From the NCBI GenBank assembly GCA_030847615.1, contig JAUMIR010000001.1, positions 82,261,501 to 82,325,500 on the forward strand: a DNA stretch of 64,000 nt, written 5' to 3'. Source of the stretch: Gambelia wislizenii. Its lineage: Eukaryota > Chordata > Lepidosauria > Squamata > Crotaphytidae. Shown here one piece after another: positions 51,502 through 63,016 of the stretch. A program made the translations under genes and the position numbers. Position 1 is the first letter of the stretch. The number at the start of each line of letters is the position of its first letter. The notes below the pieces were generated by a model. The model was not told the origin of the DNA. It saw only the letters and a list, made by a program, of their open reading frames with translations, and did not search any database.

Positions 51502-51804
51502 ATATCAGAACCATGTTGTGGGCCATGGAATTATCGCAGTATCGCACAAGCACCACTAACACTTTAAAAACTGGACTTTACTTCCATGATTTAGTATGGG
51601 CAAGATTTTGGTGGTTCTTGTGAGAAGACATGAGTGTGCTTAAAAACACCAAACTCCCTTAATTAGCAAAGTAAACACATACACAAACACTTAAACCTAA
51701 AAACATGCAAACAAGCCAGGACAGTTCATATTCTGTGGATAGTTTTCACGTTCTCACCCAGAGGTTTTCTTGCCAGGAATGAGGAGTTGGGGAAAGAGGA
51801 CCAG

Positions 51805-52300
51805 TGTCATGCCCCTGTGAGCCTGATGAGGGTATAGAGTCAGAGGAGGAGAAGGGCATGGCAGGGAATGGCCCTAGGGACCCTGGCACAGAAACACCTG
51901 ACAAAGCCTTAATTGCTTTATATATGCTGGGAGAAGCAATGGAGGCTTTGCCAGAGATCAACTGATCTTCCTGTTGAAAGCTTCCTCCTGACTTCAGTGC
52001 CTGGATTCCAGTTATTTTGACTTCTGTTACCATGACTTCTGCTTAGACCTTGAACTGTCCCTGACTACTCTGCTGCCTGCTCCTGTTGACCCATGGCCTG
52101 TTTTGGACCCACACTGACTAACTGCTGTAAGCCTCTGACCTTTGGACTGTGTTACTGGACTAAATCTTTGACTGTGTTTGCATTCCTGTGAGCTAATTAA
52201 CAGTTGGCTCCCTTCCCAGACTAGTGCTGTTTATACTTTGCTGGTAACTAGTTGCTTTCCGGACAACCAACCATTCATGCTGTAATCTCACAGTTACAGT
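51805..52300 (+). mobile_element. LTR-like fragment
   Basis: Starts TGTCATGCCCCTGTGAGCC, has a TATA-like TTTATATATG (about 51915) and downstream many TGACTTCTG/TGACCTTTGGAC-type words, a style common in Gypsy LTRs of reptiles. GTTACA near 52287-52292 could be its end. No target duplication found, and the RTE-like LINE begins right after it. Assignment is tentative. Confidence 0.4.
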
Positions 52301-52304
52301 GGGA

Positions 52305-53335
52305 TGTCTGAGGGCTCACACTAAGACTCTAAACTATCTAGTCTGTGAGCTGCTCTTCGCCAATGATGCTGCCCTTGTTGCCCACACAGAAGCAGCTCTG
52401 CAGCGCCTAACATCCTGCTTTGCAACAGCTGCAGAGCTGTTTGGGCTGGAAGTCAACCTGAAGAAAACAGAAGTTCTTTACCAGCCTGCACCACAGGATG
52501 AACACCACCATCCCCACATTGCCGTCGGCAAATCTGTGCTCAAGTCCGTTCAGCAGTTCACCTACCTGGGAAGCATCATCTCCTCAGATGCCAAGATTGA
52601 CAGAGATCGATCACAGATTAGCAAAGGCATATAGTGCATTTGGAAGACTTCACAAAAGAGTCTGGAGCAATAAACACCTGAGGCAAAGCACAAAAATCAG
52701 TGTGTATAGAGCCATCGTACTGTCTATGGATCTGAAACATGGGTCACCTATTGCCACCACCTACGACTCCTTGAGCGCTTTCATCAGCACTGTCTATGCA
52801 CAATCCTAAATATACACTGGACTGACTATGTGACGAATGTTGCTGTCCTTGAGCAAGCAGGGATCACCAGTATTGAGTCCATGATATTGAGAACGCAGCT
52901 GCACTGGGCAGGGCACATTTCTAGGATGGAGGACCATCGCCTCCCAAAAATACTACTCTACGGTGAACTCGCCACGGGTCAGCGTAAGAGGGGCGCTCCA
53001 AAAAAATGATACAAAGACTCCCTGAAACAACATCTCAGGCTCGGCCAAATTGATCACCAACAGTGGTCCGCCCTGGCCTCACATCGGGAGGCATGGAGAC
53101 GCACTATCCACAATGCTGCAGCCTTATTTGAGAACTCACGCCGAACTAGTCTTGAAGAGAAACGACAAAGCAGAAAGGATCACAACCCAAAAACATCACT
53201 CAAGGAGATCTTCTGCTGTGCTTTTTGCAACCGGACTTGTTTATCTCGGATTGGCCTTTTTAGTCATCAGCGCGCTTGCAGAAAGCGCGGGATGAGTCCT
53301 TCCTGAATCTTTGCTTGTGAAGAAAAGCCAGAGAG
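52305..53335 (+). pseudogene. RTE-like LINE, 5'-truncated, uninverted copy
   Basis: In order: AHTKTLNYLVCELLFANDAA (palm, with ANDA in place of the usual ADDA, about 52313-52372), ALQRLTSCFATAAELFGLEV, NLKKTEVLYQPAPQDEHHHP, LKSVQQFTYLGSIISSDAKI, AFGRLHKRVWSNKHLRQSTK, then GHISRMEDHRLPKILLYGEL-like sequence, RKRGAPKK, and the CCHC-type end with CAFCNRTCLSRIGLFSHQ (about 53215-53270), RACRKRGMSPS and stop (about 53305). Frameshifts occur near 52610, 52740 and 53000. It is the best guide to the inverted copies at 16985 and 39420. Confidence 0.8.
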
Positions 53336-53928
53336 GGTTTTTGCATGCTCTTCAATATCACAAAAAGAGTGATATAGAGGGTTATTGATGGTTTGTCCCA
53401 TCAATGAAAAGCAATACCTTATTTGCGGCTGGAGCACAGATTAACCACATGAACATGACAATGTTGTGCAATAGCAGAAACCAATTCACGTTACCGTAAC
53501 ATCATAATCATGCAATTTTTGCCACATCTGAAAAAGTCCTTAATGACAAATAACAGATGTAAGTGTTTTTTTTAAAAAAAGCACACCACCTCACACATAC
53601 TACTGCTATATAATTTGTAAATCAAAGTCTGCCCAAATAAAAAGATCTTCACCAGCTGATGGAAAGAAGCAAGGTGGGGGCCAGCCAGACATCCCATGGA
53701 AGGGTGTTCCACAGACTGGAAGCAGCCACAGAGAAGGCTGTCTCCCGTGTCCTCACTAAATGTGCCTGTGAAGGTGGCAGAATTGAAAGAAAATCCTCCA
53801 ATGCATCTTTCCTTTATATTTCTTGTCCCAATGAAAATCACCCCTCCCCATGTATTTAGCCATGAAGGAATGATATGATTACAAGCATAGTTAGGATCAT
53901 GTGTGGTTATATTGTAAGTCATTTATAT

Positions 53929-54114
53929 CAATGTTTCTCAAACTATCTGATATGCCAGATTGACATTTCCTCCCCAATGTCCCATGGACCAGTACTGTGT
54001 CTGTGCCATATTTTTTGTAGTATTTGGTTTCTTTCCTGGAAATCCACTGTGGTCTGGCAGCCAATGGCTTGTGGAGAGGCACAGACCCACTCACCACCAC
54101 TCTGAGTAGCACTG
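53929..54114. mobile_element. hAT-like MITE
   Basis: Ends are CAATGTTTCTCAAACTATC and CACTCTGAGTAGCACTG, flanked by ATTTATAT (53921-53928) and ATTTAAAT (54115-54122), seven of eight equal. Length 186 bp, close to the copy at 48367, with related ends. Confidence 0.7.
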
Positions 54115-54122
54115 ATTTAAAT

Positions 54123-54426
54123 CAATTTCAAATGGAAGATCTTATAACCAATTTTAATTATGCAATGACTTTTGGCTGCCATGACAATTAACAACCAAAA
54201 TAGGTACAATTTTTTAAAAAAGGTTTATCATTAGGCTTTCAACAGACTGACAAAGCCTGAGAACATGGTACGAACATTGGCAAAAGGCATTTTTTTCAAA
54301 TCCATTTTTGTCTTTTATAAATCAAAATTGCCTCTACAAATACAAGCTGCTATGAGAAGCCCTATGTAAGCCCTATGAAATGTGTGTTGCACAGAAATTA
54401 AATGTCCTTTGGGATTCGTGGCCTAT
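54123..54426. other. AT-rich spacer
   Basis: No gene, frame or repeat of note in this 300-bp stretch. Confidence 0.4.
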
Positions 54427-54983
54427 GGACGTTATCAGATGTAGCAAATACGGCATCATAACAATGCCTAATGAATGTGAAAGGGTGTCTATACTACATG
54501 ACATTGTGCTATGGTGATTTTATGAAGTGAATAAGGTGATCCTTTTTATTGATGGCCCAAGCCATCAATACATCTACCATGGTATTTTGTTTCATGGTTT
54601 TGCCCATATTTGAAATCATGCACCATTGTGCTCACATGAATACAGCGTCAATGGGCAGAACACTTCTGGGTGAGATCACAAAAACCAGGTATGGGACACT
54701 CTTTTTATGAACCTCCCTGGTTTAGTTGGAAGTTTTAAAGTGTGTTTCTGGCTTTTGTGTATTAATTTTGTTGTTTTTTTTTCAATTTTTACCATGCTCA
54801 TGCCTTCTTGTGAGAATCGCCGAGATCACAAATATGGAAGTAAACAGTGCTAGCATTCGTGCTGTGGCTACCTTTTGTTGCTATTACAGGTAGGTTTGAT
54901 AAAGGGGGTTATTGTGCCAGGACAATTATGCTTTAAAATATGGTGGGAAAGAGACATTTTAAGAGGCTCGTCTGGTAAAGTCC
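54427..54983 (+). mobile_element. Harbinger-like MITE, copy F
   Basis: GGACGTTATCAGAT (54427) and GTCTGGTAAAGTCC (54970-54983) are near reverse complements flanked by TAT on both sides (54424-54426, 54984-54986). The interior follows copy B closely (ATGGCCCAAGCCATCAATA, GTGAGAATCGCCGAGAT, GGAAGTAAACAG). The hairpin near the right end is eroded. Confidence 0.8.
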
Positions 54984-54986
54984 TAT

Positions 54987-55657
54987 GTACCCTCTTTTAT
55001 AGAGAACAATATTCTGTTTGAAAAGTTGTTTGTTTTGAAACTACCTGCTGTTTGAAGAAAGTCCCAGTCCAAGTGCAACTTGAAGATAGAGAACCATAAG
55101 AAAAGAGACCAGGGACATTGAAGCTGTCCAATCAATGGCAATGCAAATAGAGAAGGCACACTTACTAAATGTCTAAATTATGCATTAGCAGAGGTATATG
55201 TACACTTTAAGCAAATCTGTGTCCTCATATGGCTTTTTTGGTGGTACGTGTCCTCTTTTTGGTGGTGTGTAAGCTTGGTATGAAAACCTCTTCAGCCTAT
55301 AAGTTTCAAAGAAACTATTCACGTTTCACTTGACTTTAGGATGCTTATGGTCAAATATGTTTCCAGAGCTGAAATCAGAGCCTTGTATTGCTTCATCCTT
55401 TAGAGTCCCTGCCCTAGAGACCAATCCCTGAGAACTGTGCTCAGTCATTTTCATTGCTTGTAGGAAGGCTGTGAAGACACATATTTAATCTGGTCTTATA
55501 AACTCTTGTGATTTTTATTGATTATGGTGATGCTTTCAATAGTTTTATTGTTTAATTTGAACAATAATCAGGCCTTTCCTGATTAGATCCCGGCCTCAGG
55601 AGCTGTGTCTCCTGGCCTCTTTTAGTCTTGCTTGTATTTGTTTTTTATGTGATTTTA

Positions 55658-55688
<31 letters not shown>

Positions 55689-57157
55689 ATATTTGTCACC
55701 TGTCTTTTTAGTGGAAAGGTGTGATAAAATTATGATCCAGAAAAGGGAATTATATTTTCATAAGGACATGGTCACAGCTTGCAAGGTAACTCCAATGTAT
55801 TCTCAAAAATGGAACAATGAAAACCTTTTTAAGTGTTTTATCTGTCAGTTCTACTGACTGTTCCTAAAATTTCCTTATCATACCAAGAGAAATCTCTTTG
55901 AAACTTGATTTCAGTACATGTAGCCATGAATCAATGCTGAACATGTGCTGTGAATGCTCTACTGTGTCCATTTTGCTAAGGTTATTACCTCTCTCATTTT
56001 GGATTATGGTTAGCTGTGTGTGGCATTTTTATTCCAGTTTTCCAAGTGATGGAAATGAGCCAGGCAGCTTGCAACTGCAGTGATGCTATTGAAGTAAAGA
56101 GAATGGGCATCACTCAAGAAGATGAGGCTATGTTCAGTTTGAACTGAAATATAATTATCACAGCAAACAAGGAACAAATTGAATGCACTCAGTTGGAGCC
56201 AAATTGAGGGCCTGGTCATTTGTAGAACACCAGGAAGTTGCTAAAATTGAACTACAAGGAGGTCCACAAATATGCTCTGACTGGTAATGAATTATGAGCA
56301 GGTTGGTAGTAAAGTGTGGAGACATAGAAGAGGATGCTGAAAAGAGCAAGTATGTCATCAAGTGCTTTAGAAATGTAAATATGGTTTAATAAAATTGTTA
56401 AAATGTATGTTTTGAATACTGATATTCATAGATAATGAAAGCTTGTTTGCTTTTGGGTGGTTTTTTATATGATTTCTTGGCATCTCATGGAATAGTTTTA
56501 TCTTAATTATCTGACTTCAATTTTGCATTCCATCCCCTTTCTTAAGGCACCTTGTGTCATGCTTTGCATAGAGTATAACTGTCTGTTTGAAAGGCTGTCA
56601 GAGAACATGCCTCTGTATGAATGCCTCTGTTATTTGAAATGGGGATGTTCACTGGATTCAAGTCCCTTTAGGCTGGTTCTGATGCTTCCCAAGGTGAAGC
56701 AGGATTCCCTCTGAAGATACCAGAACCAAACCTAAATCCTAGGGAAAGCTTTATGTAGTATTCAGAAAGGCATAAGGAAAGGAAACCATCTTTTAGATTT
56801 GGAAGAGAGAATATGAGAGGCTGAGTAACTGACAGGATTATCTTCTAATTAGGTTTAATGAATTTCAGCCTTGACTTCTGATTTGCATCCTGGGAGGAAA
56901 ACAAAAAGGCCTTTCCTAGACTTAAAACTGCTGGAAATGTATCAGTTCTTAGCACTGAAAGAGTTAAACATGTCTCAGTGAAAGCAGCAGTGATACAGTT
57001 TTCAACTACTCCAGATGTCTCTTATCCACCTATCCTAAACTCCTTCAGGTGTAAACTAATACTCTTAGGGATCTGTCCACCTCTTTTATTTCCACTCCCT
57101 TATTCTCTCACTGCTACTACAAATGCAACCAACTTAGTTCTGTGTTAGTTTATCACC
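54987..57157. other. AT-rich non-genic spacer
   Basis: Contains an ATT microsatellite at about 55649-55685 and LINE-tail-like AT-rich sequence near 55490-55620 (GGCCTTTCCTGATTAGATCC). No gene or domain recognised in any frame. Confidence 0.45.
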
Positions 57158-58250
57158 TGTCATGATGGCCTGCCCAGCCATCATGGAGAGTTCCACTACA
57201 AAATCTACAGGTCACAGCAACTGGAAAATTCCACTCTTTGCTTTCCATAGCAACAGGTATTGAGAGGATGGGACCCTCATTTCCTAAACATGACATCACA
57301 TCACCTGACTGGAGAGCCAATCAGATTTGGCAATGCAGAACCAATCAGAGATGACCACAAAGACTTTTAAGTTTTCTGAATTCCTTTGTTCTAAGCCATA
57401 TGTAGGAGAGCACATGGAGAGACACATGGCTTAGCCTCATGCTTGGGACCCATCCTTGGGCCTCATGCAGGAGCCATCTGGCTTGGACCAGATGGAGAAG
57501 ACATATACCTTTGTAGAGAGATGCTAGACTGTGATAACAGAGGCTGGGGGGAAGCCCACCTTTCTCTTGGGCCTGATAACATCAAAGGGGCCCTAAATGA
57601 TATCCGAAGTCTAAAGGGAGACTTCCATCCAAAAAGGACTCTGAATTCTATCTCCAGAGACTAAACCAGGCTGGCTATGAGAGCCCAGCCTAACCATCCC
57701 AATTGGGATATGGACTTTGCATGGACATCAGAATTGTAAGTTACCATTATCTTAGCTTAGGGAACAAGTCTAGCTAGTTGTGTTAGTTTTTATGATTTAA
57801 TTTTAGTAATCTGACTGAATGTATTTCTTCTGTAACCTAAGCTGAAATCCTGGAGGTGTGACTTCCCTCCATGTAGCCTTAAACCTTTGGAACTAAAATA
57901 AAGTCTATTTCCTTTTCTCTATAAGCTTGCCTCACGCATCTTTCTCGGTCAGCTATCTGAACTTCTCTGGGATAGAGGAAAGTGTGTTATTGATCTTTTC
58001 AACACAACCTGTCTGGCTTATCGCTTTGCTAGATGAAAAAGGGATGAACTCAGTGAGTGGTGGCGTTTTGAAGAGAAAAATCCCTCAGGCTTGGGATTGG
58101 CAAAAGGGGCAACCCTGGGGCTTCAGGCAGAGAAACCCTAGGGTCGTCCACAACACCACCCTTAGAGGGCTTTCCTCTCTTTAACTTAGAGTTCTTACAA
58201 TAAAGCCTCAGTTTGTTTCTTTAGCTACTGGTGTCTTTATTCCTTAATCA
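57158..58250 (+). mobile_element. LTR-like region, right end uncertain
   Basis: Starts TGTCATGATGGCC with an inner mirror, GCCATCATGG. It contains two AATAAAG/AATAAAGCC poly(A)-type signals (about 57896 and 58199), each followed by a T-rich or GT-rich stretch. TGT start and paired poly(A) signals suggest an LTR or two pieces of one. ACAACA at about 58154 or a CA near 58255 could be the end. No convincing target duplication, no coding region. Confidence 0.35.
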
Positions 58251-58439
58251 AAACATCTAGCCACTGCACACGTGCACTCTCCACCAAAAACATCTGAGGA
58301 AAGACCAAAACGGGGGTATAAGGGGCCTTTATAATGAAAATCTTTAAGCACAGAGATTGTGATCCTCCAAGATCCCACAGCCAGACAATCCACCTTCTCC
58401 AACCCTGTTCCATGGTTGCTTACCCCATTCGTTTTTTAT

Positions 58440-59960
58440 ATACTTTATTTTTATAGTTCTTGTCATTGTTGTTATACATACATTTATCCACCCTTTTTCA
58501 AATGTTTCCAAAAGTAATGAAAAAGAAACAAGTAAATATTCATTTTGCTGCTAGTTCACAAGTAATACATTTTGACTTCCTAGAATTCTAGCCTCTCAAA
58601 CATAGAAGTGCTACATTCAGCTAACAATCTTCCATATTTTATTTTTACAATTACGTTTTCACAATCATTCTGCTGATAGGAGTATAAAAGAAAAAGATTC
58701 AAAGTAAAAGAAATACTGTTACCTCTAACGTCTTTAGTTTCAACCACCTCCCCCTTTTAATCTTTACATTAGTAAAATTTCTAAATCATAGGTTTCCCCT
58801 CTTTTTTCCCAATTTGTAATTAGTGGTAACCAAACATTCAAAGTCTTCTTCATAGGTGTGTTTCTTAATTTGGATGTCAGATTTTGTAGCTTGATCATAT
58901 CTAGTAATTTATTTAGCCAATCATTAACTGTGTGTGCCTCTGATGTTTTCCACTTTTGTGCTATAACTAGCCTAGCTGCTGTTATCATATATAATACTAT
59001 TTTCCAATATCTAGTTTCTTTTTCCCTTCCTAATTTGTTTATCATGTTTAACAAGTATATTTCTGGTTTGCATTCAAATCTTACTTCTAATATTTCTGTA
59101 ATTGCCTTATGTAACTTCACCCAGAACTTTCTTATCTTCTCACACCTCTACCATAAATGCATCGTCGAGCCCTGGTTTTTCTGCCATTTCCAGCAGTTTC
59201 CACTTATAGATTTATGTATCTTACTCAGCCTAGCTAGGGTGTAATACCATCTTTGACATATTTTTAGATAATTCTCTCGAAGGTTTTGGTAAGCTGTAAA
59301 TTTTCTTGTTTTAACTCTCGCATTCTCCCAGGCATCAGGGTTAGAGGGTGTCCAATATCTCTCACCTATTTATACATATATTCCTTTATATTTTCTTATT
59401 CAAGGTTTCTCTCTAGTATTAGCTTATAGAATTTTGTGATTTGCTTTTTCTTTTGTGGATCCCAGATAATTTTGTCAAAATCATTTTCTTCTAGTTCAAA
59501 ATTATAGTTTTTCTGATCTTCTTTAAATCATTCCTGTAGTTGTAGATAGGTGAACCAATTTACCTTGTAGTACTTTCCTAGTTCTTCTCTAGTCTTTAAT
59601 ATAGTATTATCACCTTCTACCTTTCTACTTATATCCTTGTATCTCAACCATTGTCTGATATTGCCCCATCTGTCTAGGAGGGCCTCCTGAGATGAGACTC
59701 AGCCTGGCATTTTCAAATAGAACTTGCTCTTTAGAGTTTTCCAGACATTTAACAATGCTTTTCTAACAAAATGGCTGCTAAATTCTTTGTTTACTTTCTC
59801 TTTTTCATACCATAAATAGGCATGCCATCTGTACCTATTATTATGGTCTTCTATATTGAGAGTAACATCTTCCTGTAAGATAATCCAATCTTGAATCCTC
59901 TGCTTGATAGTATGTCTTAATCTGGCAAGCCACATCTCACTTACGCCATTCTAAATCCAG
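58440..59960 (-). pseudogene. L1-type LINE ORF2 C-terminus and 3' UTR
   Basis: The minus strand reads WLARLRHTIKQRIQDWIILQ and WHAYLWYEKEKVNKEFSSHF, VRKALLNVWKTLKSKFYLKM (59935-59699), a damaged middle, then KLHKAITEILEVRFECKPEI, WKIVLYMITAARLVIAQKWK and VNDWLNKLLDMIKLQNLTSK (59120-58764). The LWYEKEKVNKEF and ITAARLVIAQ wording is that of the L1 C-terminal domain. A 3' UTR of about 320 bp ends with AATAAAG near 58445. It lacks the RT active site and has stops. Confidence 0.75.
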
Positions 59961-60122
59961 GGTACATTTGCCAAGGTATCGCTAAGGCTAGGCTTTTGTG
60001 GAGGAAGCAGCCATTGTCCAAACACCATATTTCACTAGGTCTTAGGGAGGTTGAAAAATATAGTTGGGGGGCACATAAGCCCCATAGGTCATGTGTTCCC
60101 CAACCCTTATCTAGAGAGTACC

Positions 60123-60580
60123 TGTGATGGACAGCTTTGTGGACAAATAGAATAGTGTGCTTCAGGAGCCAATCCTAGGAGAGGAGGCTGAAAGGAGAGC
60201 GGCTTCTAGAGGATTAAGAGAGAGTATGAAGAGGAAAGTAGCAGTATTAAGTTGAGCAGTTGAGAATGTGAAGTCAGAGAGAGAGGCTTGAAGCAGTGGG
60301 GTGAGAGACAGCTTGGGTGATAGCTAAGAGGCCTGGAGTATAACATTTGATATGAGAGGCTTAAAGGGCACTGATGTGCAGGGGAACTGAATTATTAACT
60401 CAGTTATATTTCTATTATTCACCAATACATTGTTCTTTATGTTAATTCTTATATGCCGTCTGGTTATGAGTGACTTCTCTGACAATTAGTTCACAGCCAT
60501 TAAGGAACATCCACACCTAACTACACATGTTATCCATCTGTGGGAGATGCAATTTGGCTGTGATGTGGTTGGCCGTCCCA
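60123..60580 (+). mobile_element. Candidate LTR followed by a primer binding site
   Basis: Begins TGTGATGGACAG and ends GCCGTCCCA, four bases before a tRNA-complementary stretch. 458 bp is a usual LTR length. The TG...CA ends and the adjoining primer site are the evidence. No coding sequence follows; the right neighbour is MITE and composite-block sequence, so only a 5' LTR and leader remain. Confidence 0.45.
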
Positions 60581-60584
60581 AATT

Positions 60585-60602
60585 TGGTGGCAGCAGAGGG
60601 AT
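60585..60602 (+). promoter_or_regulatory. Candidate primer binding site (tRNA-Leu-like)
   Basis: TGGTGGCAGCAGAGGGAT starts with TGG, complementary to a tRNA CCA end, and the first ten bases match the complement of a tRNA-Leu 3' end as I recall it. The rest has mismatches. It supports reading 60123-60580 as a 5' LTR. Confidence 0.45.
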
Positions 60603-60777
60603 AGAAATGCCCCTGTGTCAGAGTGTGAGAGAGGAAGGGCCTGGCATCACAGTACCCAATATGCTCTCAATACAGTTCCGAAGTATGATGATATAACAAA
60701 TAAAAACCTAGAACATACGCTGATTACCAAATTATCAATTTCATCTAGAGTTACTTCATATTATACAATTATAGCAC

Positions 60778-60909
60778 AATGAATCCACTTTAACCGCCGT
60801 GGCAGCATTTTATTGAATCCCAGGATTTGCAGTTTAGGGAGGGATAGATAGAATTCTTAGCCAGAGAGCTGTTCTCTGGCCAACCTACAAACTCCAGGGT
60901 TCTATGGCA
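60778..60909. repeat. Half of a palindromic MITE
   Basis: GAATCCACTTTAACCGCCGT, GAATCCCAGGATTTGCAGTT and CAAACTCCAGGGTTCTATGG are the inner blocks of the family at 43535-43750. Terminal parts are missing or eroded. It adjoins the edge of the inverted composite block. Confidence 0.45.
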
Positions 60910-61444
60910 TGCAGCAGACAGGGCCAGTCTGCCAAATCAGCATTGGCTGGGGGCCCAAAGTCAAGGAGGGCCCCCTGCTGACCTCCTTATCTGACAAAGG
61001 AGACAGCCAGGAGACAGCTGGGAGGAGCTGCTGATTTGTAGCCCTCTCCTACCCTCCTCCTCCAAAAACCTCCTGCTGGCTTTTTTAAAAAAACAAAAAA
61101 ATCAGCATCCCCCAAACAAGAAAGAGAAAGAGAAAGAAGCAGCAGCCCTCCATGGCAGAAGCTGGAGGGAGTTTGCTGCTGCAAAATGCAAGCCAGTCAG
61201 GCATGTAAGAGAGGGGTGAGTATGTGTGTGTGAGAGAGGGGGGGAATTTGAGGGTTGTCTCTTTCCCTCAGAAAGGGCTTCTTTCTTTCTTCCTTCCTTT
61301 TCCTTCCTTCCACATAGATCCCCTACAGTGCATCTTTACAGCTGCCCAATAACATATGGGGTCTCTCCCCTCTCTCCCTTCACCCCTTGGTCTTCAGCTT
61401 CCTCCCCTTGCTGCCAACTGAATTCAGCTTGCAAAAGAAATTTG

Positions 61445-61690
61445 TGTGTGTTTGCCTATGTGCTTTCAACTGCCTATGTGCCATTTCTGACTAAGGTGAA
61501 CCTACCATGGGGTTTTCTAGGCAAGGTTTGTTCAAAGAGGGTGTGCCTTTGCCTTCCTTTGAGGCTGAGAGAGTGTGACTTGTCCAAGGTCACCCAGTGG
61601 GTATTTATGGCTGAATAAGGATTCAAACCTGGTCTCCATAGTCATAGTGCAATGCTGAAACTTCTACAACACTCTAGCTCTTTTAACAGA
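61445..61690 (-). mobile_element. CORE-SINE (right arm)
   Basis: Reverse-strand copy of the SINE at 3935-4165, with GTGACCTTGGACAAGTCACA at about 61576-61595 and a B-box-like GGTTTGAATCC at about 61620-61630. It is part of the duplicated block and not an independent insertion. Confidence 0.7.
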
Positions 61691-61807
61691 AGAATATAAA
61701 GAATATAAATTAAAATTTGGAGTAGTATTACTGGGAACAATGGTTTTATTGTTGTCACTAAAACACCAGTATCCCATTAGTGTTATGTGAGAGGCATTGG
61801 CCTAGGG

Positions 61808-62159
61808 CAGTGGTTCTTAACCTTTTTTTTACCAGGGACCCCCTTTAAATATCTTTTGTTGCCACAAGACTTAACTCAAGATTTAAAACCCTAATAATAA
61901 TATCTAATAATAATAGCTAACAACAACAACAAAACAATTACACCATCCATTAAACTTTCCCTCAGAGGCATTCTTGCTTTTTCCTGCAAGTGTGTGGCAG
62001 GAGTGGATTGAATGGCAATGTGCAGGCCAAGCCAGCCAGTCTTTGCCTTGGTTCCTGTCACATGGCTGCACCACTACAGGGAGGAGGTGGGCCAAGCAGC
62101 CTTCAAGCCTTTGTGGACCCCCTGTGAGGACATTGCAGATCCCAAGTTAAGAACCACTG
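61808..62159. mobile_element. hAT-like MITE (right arm)
   Basis: Starts CAGTGGTTCTTAACC and ends AAGAACCACTG. The flanks GCCTAGGG and GGCTAGAG correspond to the left arm's target duplication after decay. The plus-strand frame 62012-62248 (78 codons) is open here and in the left arm. Confidence 0.65.
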
Positions 62160-62267
62160 GGCTAGAGAATGCTGGAAAAGGAACAATGCAACCAGACCTT
62201 GAGAAGGGTGCTGGCAGGGGGCTTCTGGGAGGTGTAATCCAAGAGTAACTTTCCCAGGCTCTGAATG

Positions 62268-62905
62268 CAGCCTAGAATCATAGAATCATAGGGCTGGAAG
62301 GGATCCCAACAGCCATCCCATCCAATCGGCTTCTGCCCTGCAGGAACACACAATCCAAGCATTCCTGACAGATGGCCATCCAACCTATGTTTAAATAAAC
62401 CCAAAGTAGGAGACACCACCACACTCCAAGGCAGTATATTCCACTTCTGAACAGCTCTTACTATCAGGAGGTTCTTCCTAATATTCAGGTGGAATCTCTT
62501 TTCCTGTAGTTTGAACCCATGGCTCTGTGCCCTAGTCTTTGGAGCAGCAGAAAACAAGCTTGCTCCTTCCTCAGTATGACATCCCTTCAAATATTTAAAC
62601 ATGGCTATCACGTCACCTCTCAACCTTCTCTTCTCAAGTATACCCAGCTCCCTAAGCTGTTCCTAATAGGGTGTAATGGCTTCCAGACCTCCCACCATCC
62701 TTCTCAGTATCTTTCTTAAATTGTTATGCCCAGAACTGGAAACAGTATTCCAGGTGAGGTTTGACCAAAGCAGAATGGAGAGATACTATTACTTCCCTTG
62801 ATCTAGACACTACTCCTATTAATGCAGCCTAGAATTGCATTGGCATTTTTTTGCTGCTGCATCACACTGCTGACTCATGTTCAGCTTGTAGTCCACTCTT
62901 TCTTT
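62268..62905 (-). pseudogene. CR1 LINE 3' end (right arm)
   Basis: The minus strand contains GDVIAMFKYLKGCHTEEGAS, LFSAAPKTRAQSHGFKLQEK, RFHLNIRKNLLIVRAVQKWN, LPWSVVVSPTLGLFKHRLD and HLSGMLGLC in one frame (62623-62162), then the 3' UTR ending in CATAGAATCATAG-type repeats at 62275-62290. It is cleaner than the left-arm copy, with 153 open codons. Confidence 0.8.
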
Positions 62906-62922
62906 TCTTTGAGGAAATCTAC

Positions 62923-63016
62923 AACATTACGTTAATTGCTAATAAACAAAAAAGTATTATGTTAGTGCCTATAATATAGTTTTTAAACTAAATTATTGGT
63001 GGCAAATTATGTAATA
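62923..63016. other. Short AT-rich spacer
   Basis: Nothing recognised between the right arm and the next MITE. Confidence 0.4.

Larger units (their letters stand above)
50300..51521 (-). mobile_element. Penelope-like element, 5'-truncated
   Basis: Minus strand: RT C-terminal part, GIY-YIG endonuclease, then a 3' region. The 11-mer GCCATGGAATT occurs at 50289-50299 and 51522-51532 exactly at the two edges, a clear target-site duplication. The 3' region includes the MPATDVGETSERN-type wording (about 50350-50385) common to vertebrate Penelope-like elements and a hammerhead-like core. About 1.2 kb remains. Confidence 0.85.
50174..53539. mobile_element. Harbinger-like MITE copy H, split by three later insertions
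   Basis: The left end GGACTTTATCAGAC (50174-50187) and right end TCTGAAAAAGTCC (53527-53539) fit the family. The flanks are ATA and TTA, so the duplication is imperfect. Pieces at 50188-50299, 51533-51720 and about 53340-53526 align in order with parts of copies A-F. Between them lie the Penelope-like element, an LTR-like fragment and an RTE-like LINE. Confidence 0.6.
60910..62922 (-). repeat. Right arm of the 2-kb inverted composite duplication
   Basis: The reverse complement aligns with 2681-4700 through the GC-rich tail, CT/CA and GGAAA-derived tracts, CORE-SINE, hAT MITE, MITE fragment, CR1 and the AG-rich lead, which ends at GTAATG (about 62917). Differences are scattered substitutions and small indels, including a shorter GGAAA tract. 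The arms lie about 56 kb apart in inverted order. Confidence 0.7.
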
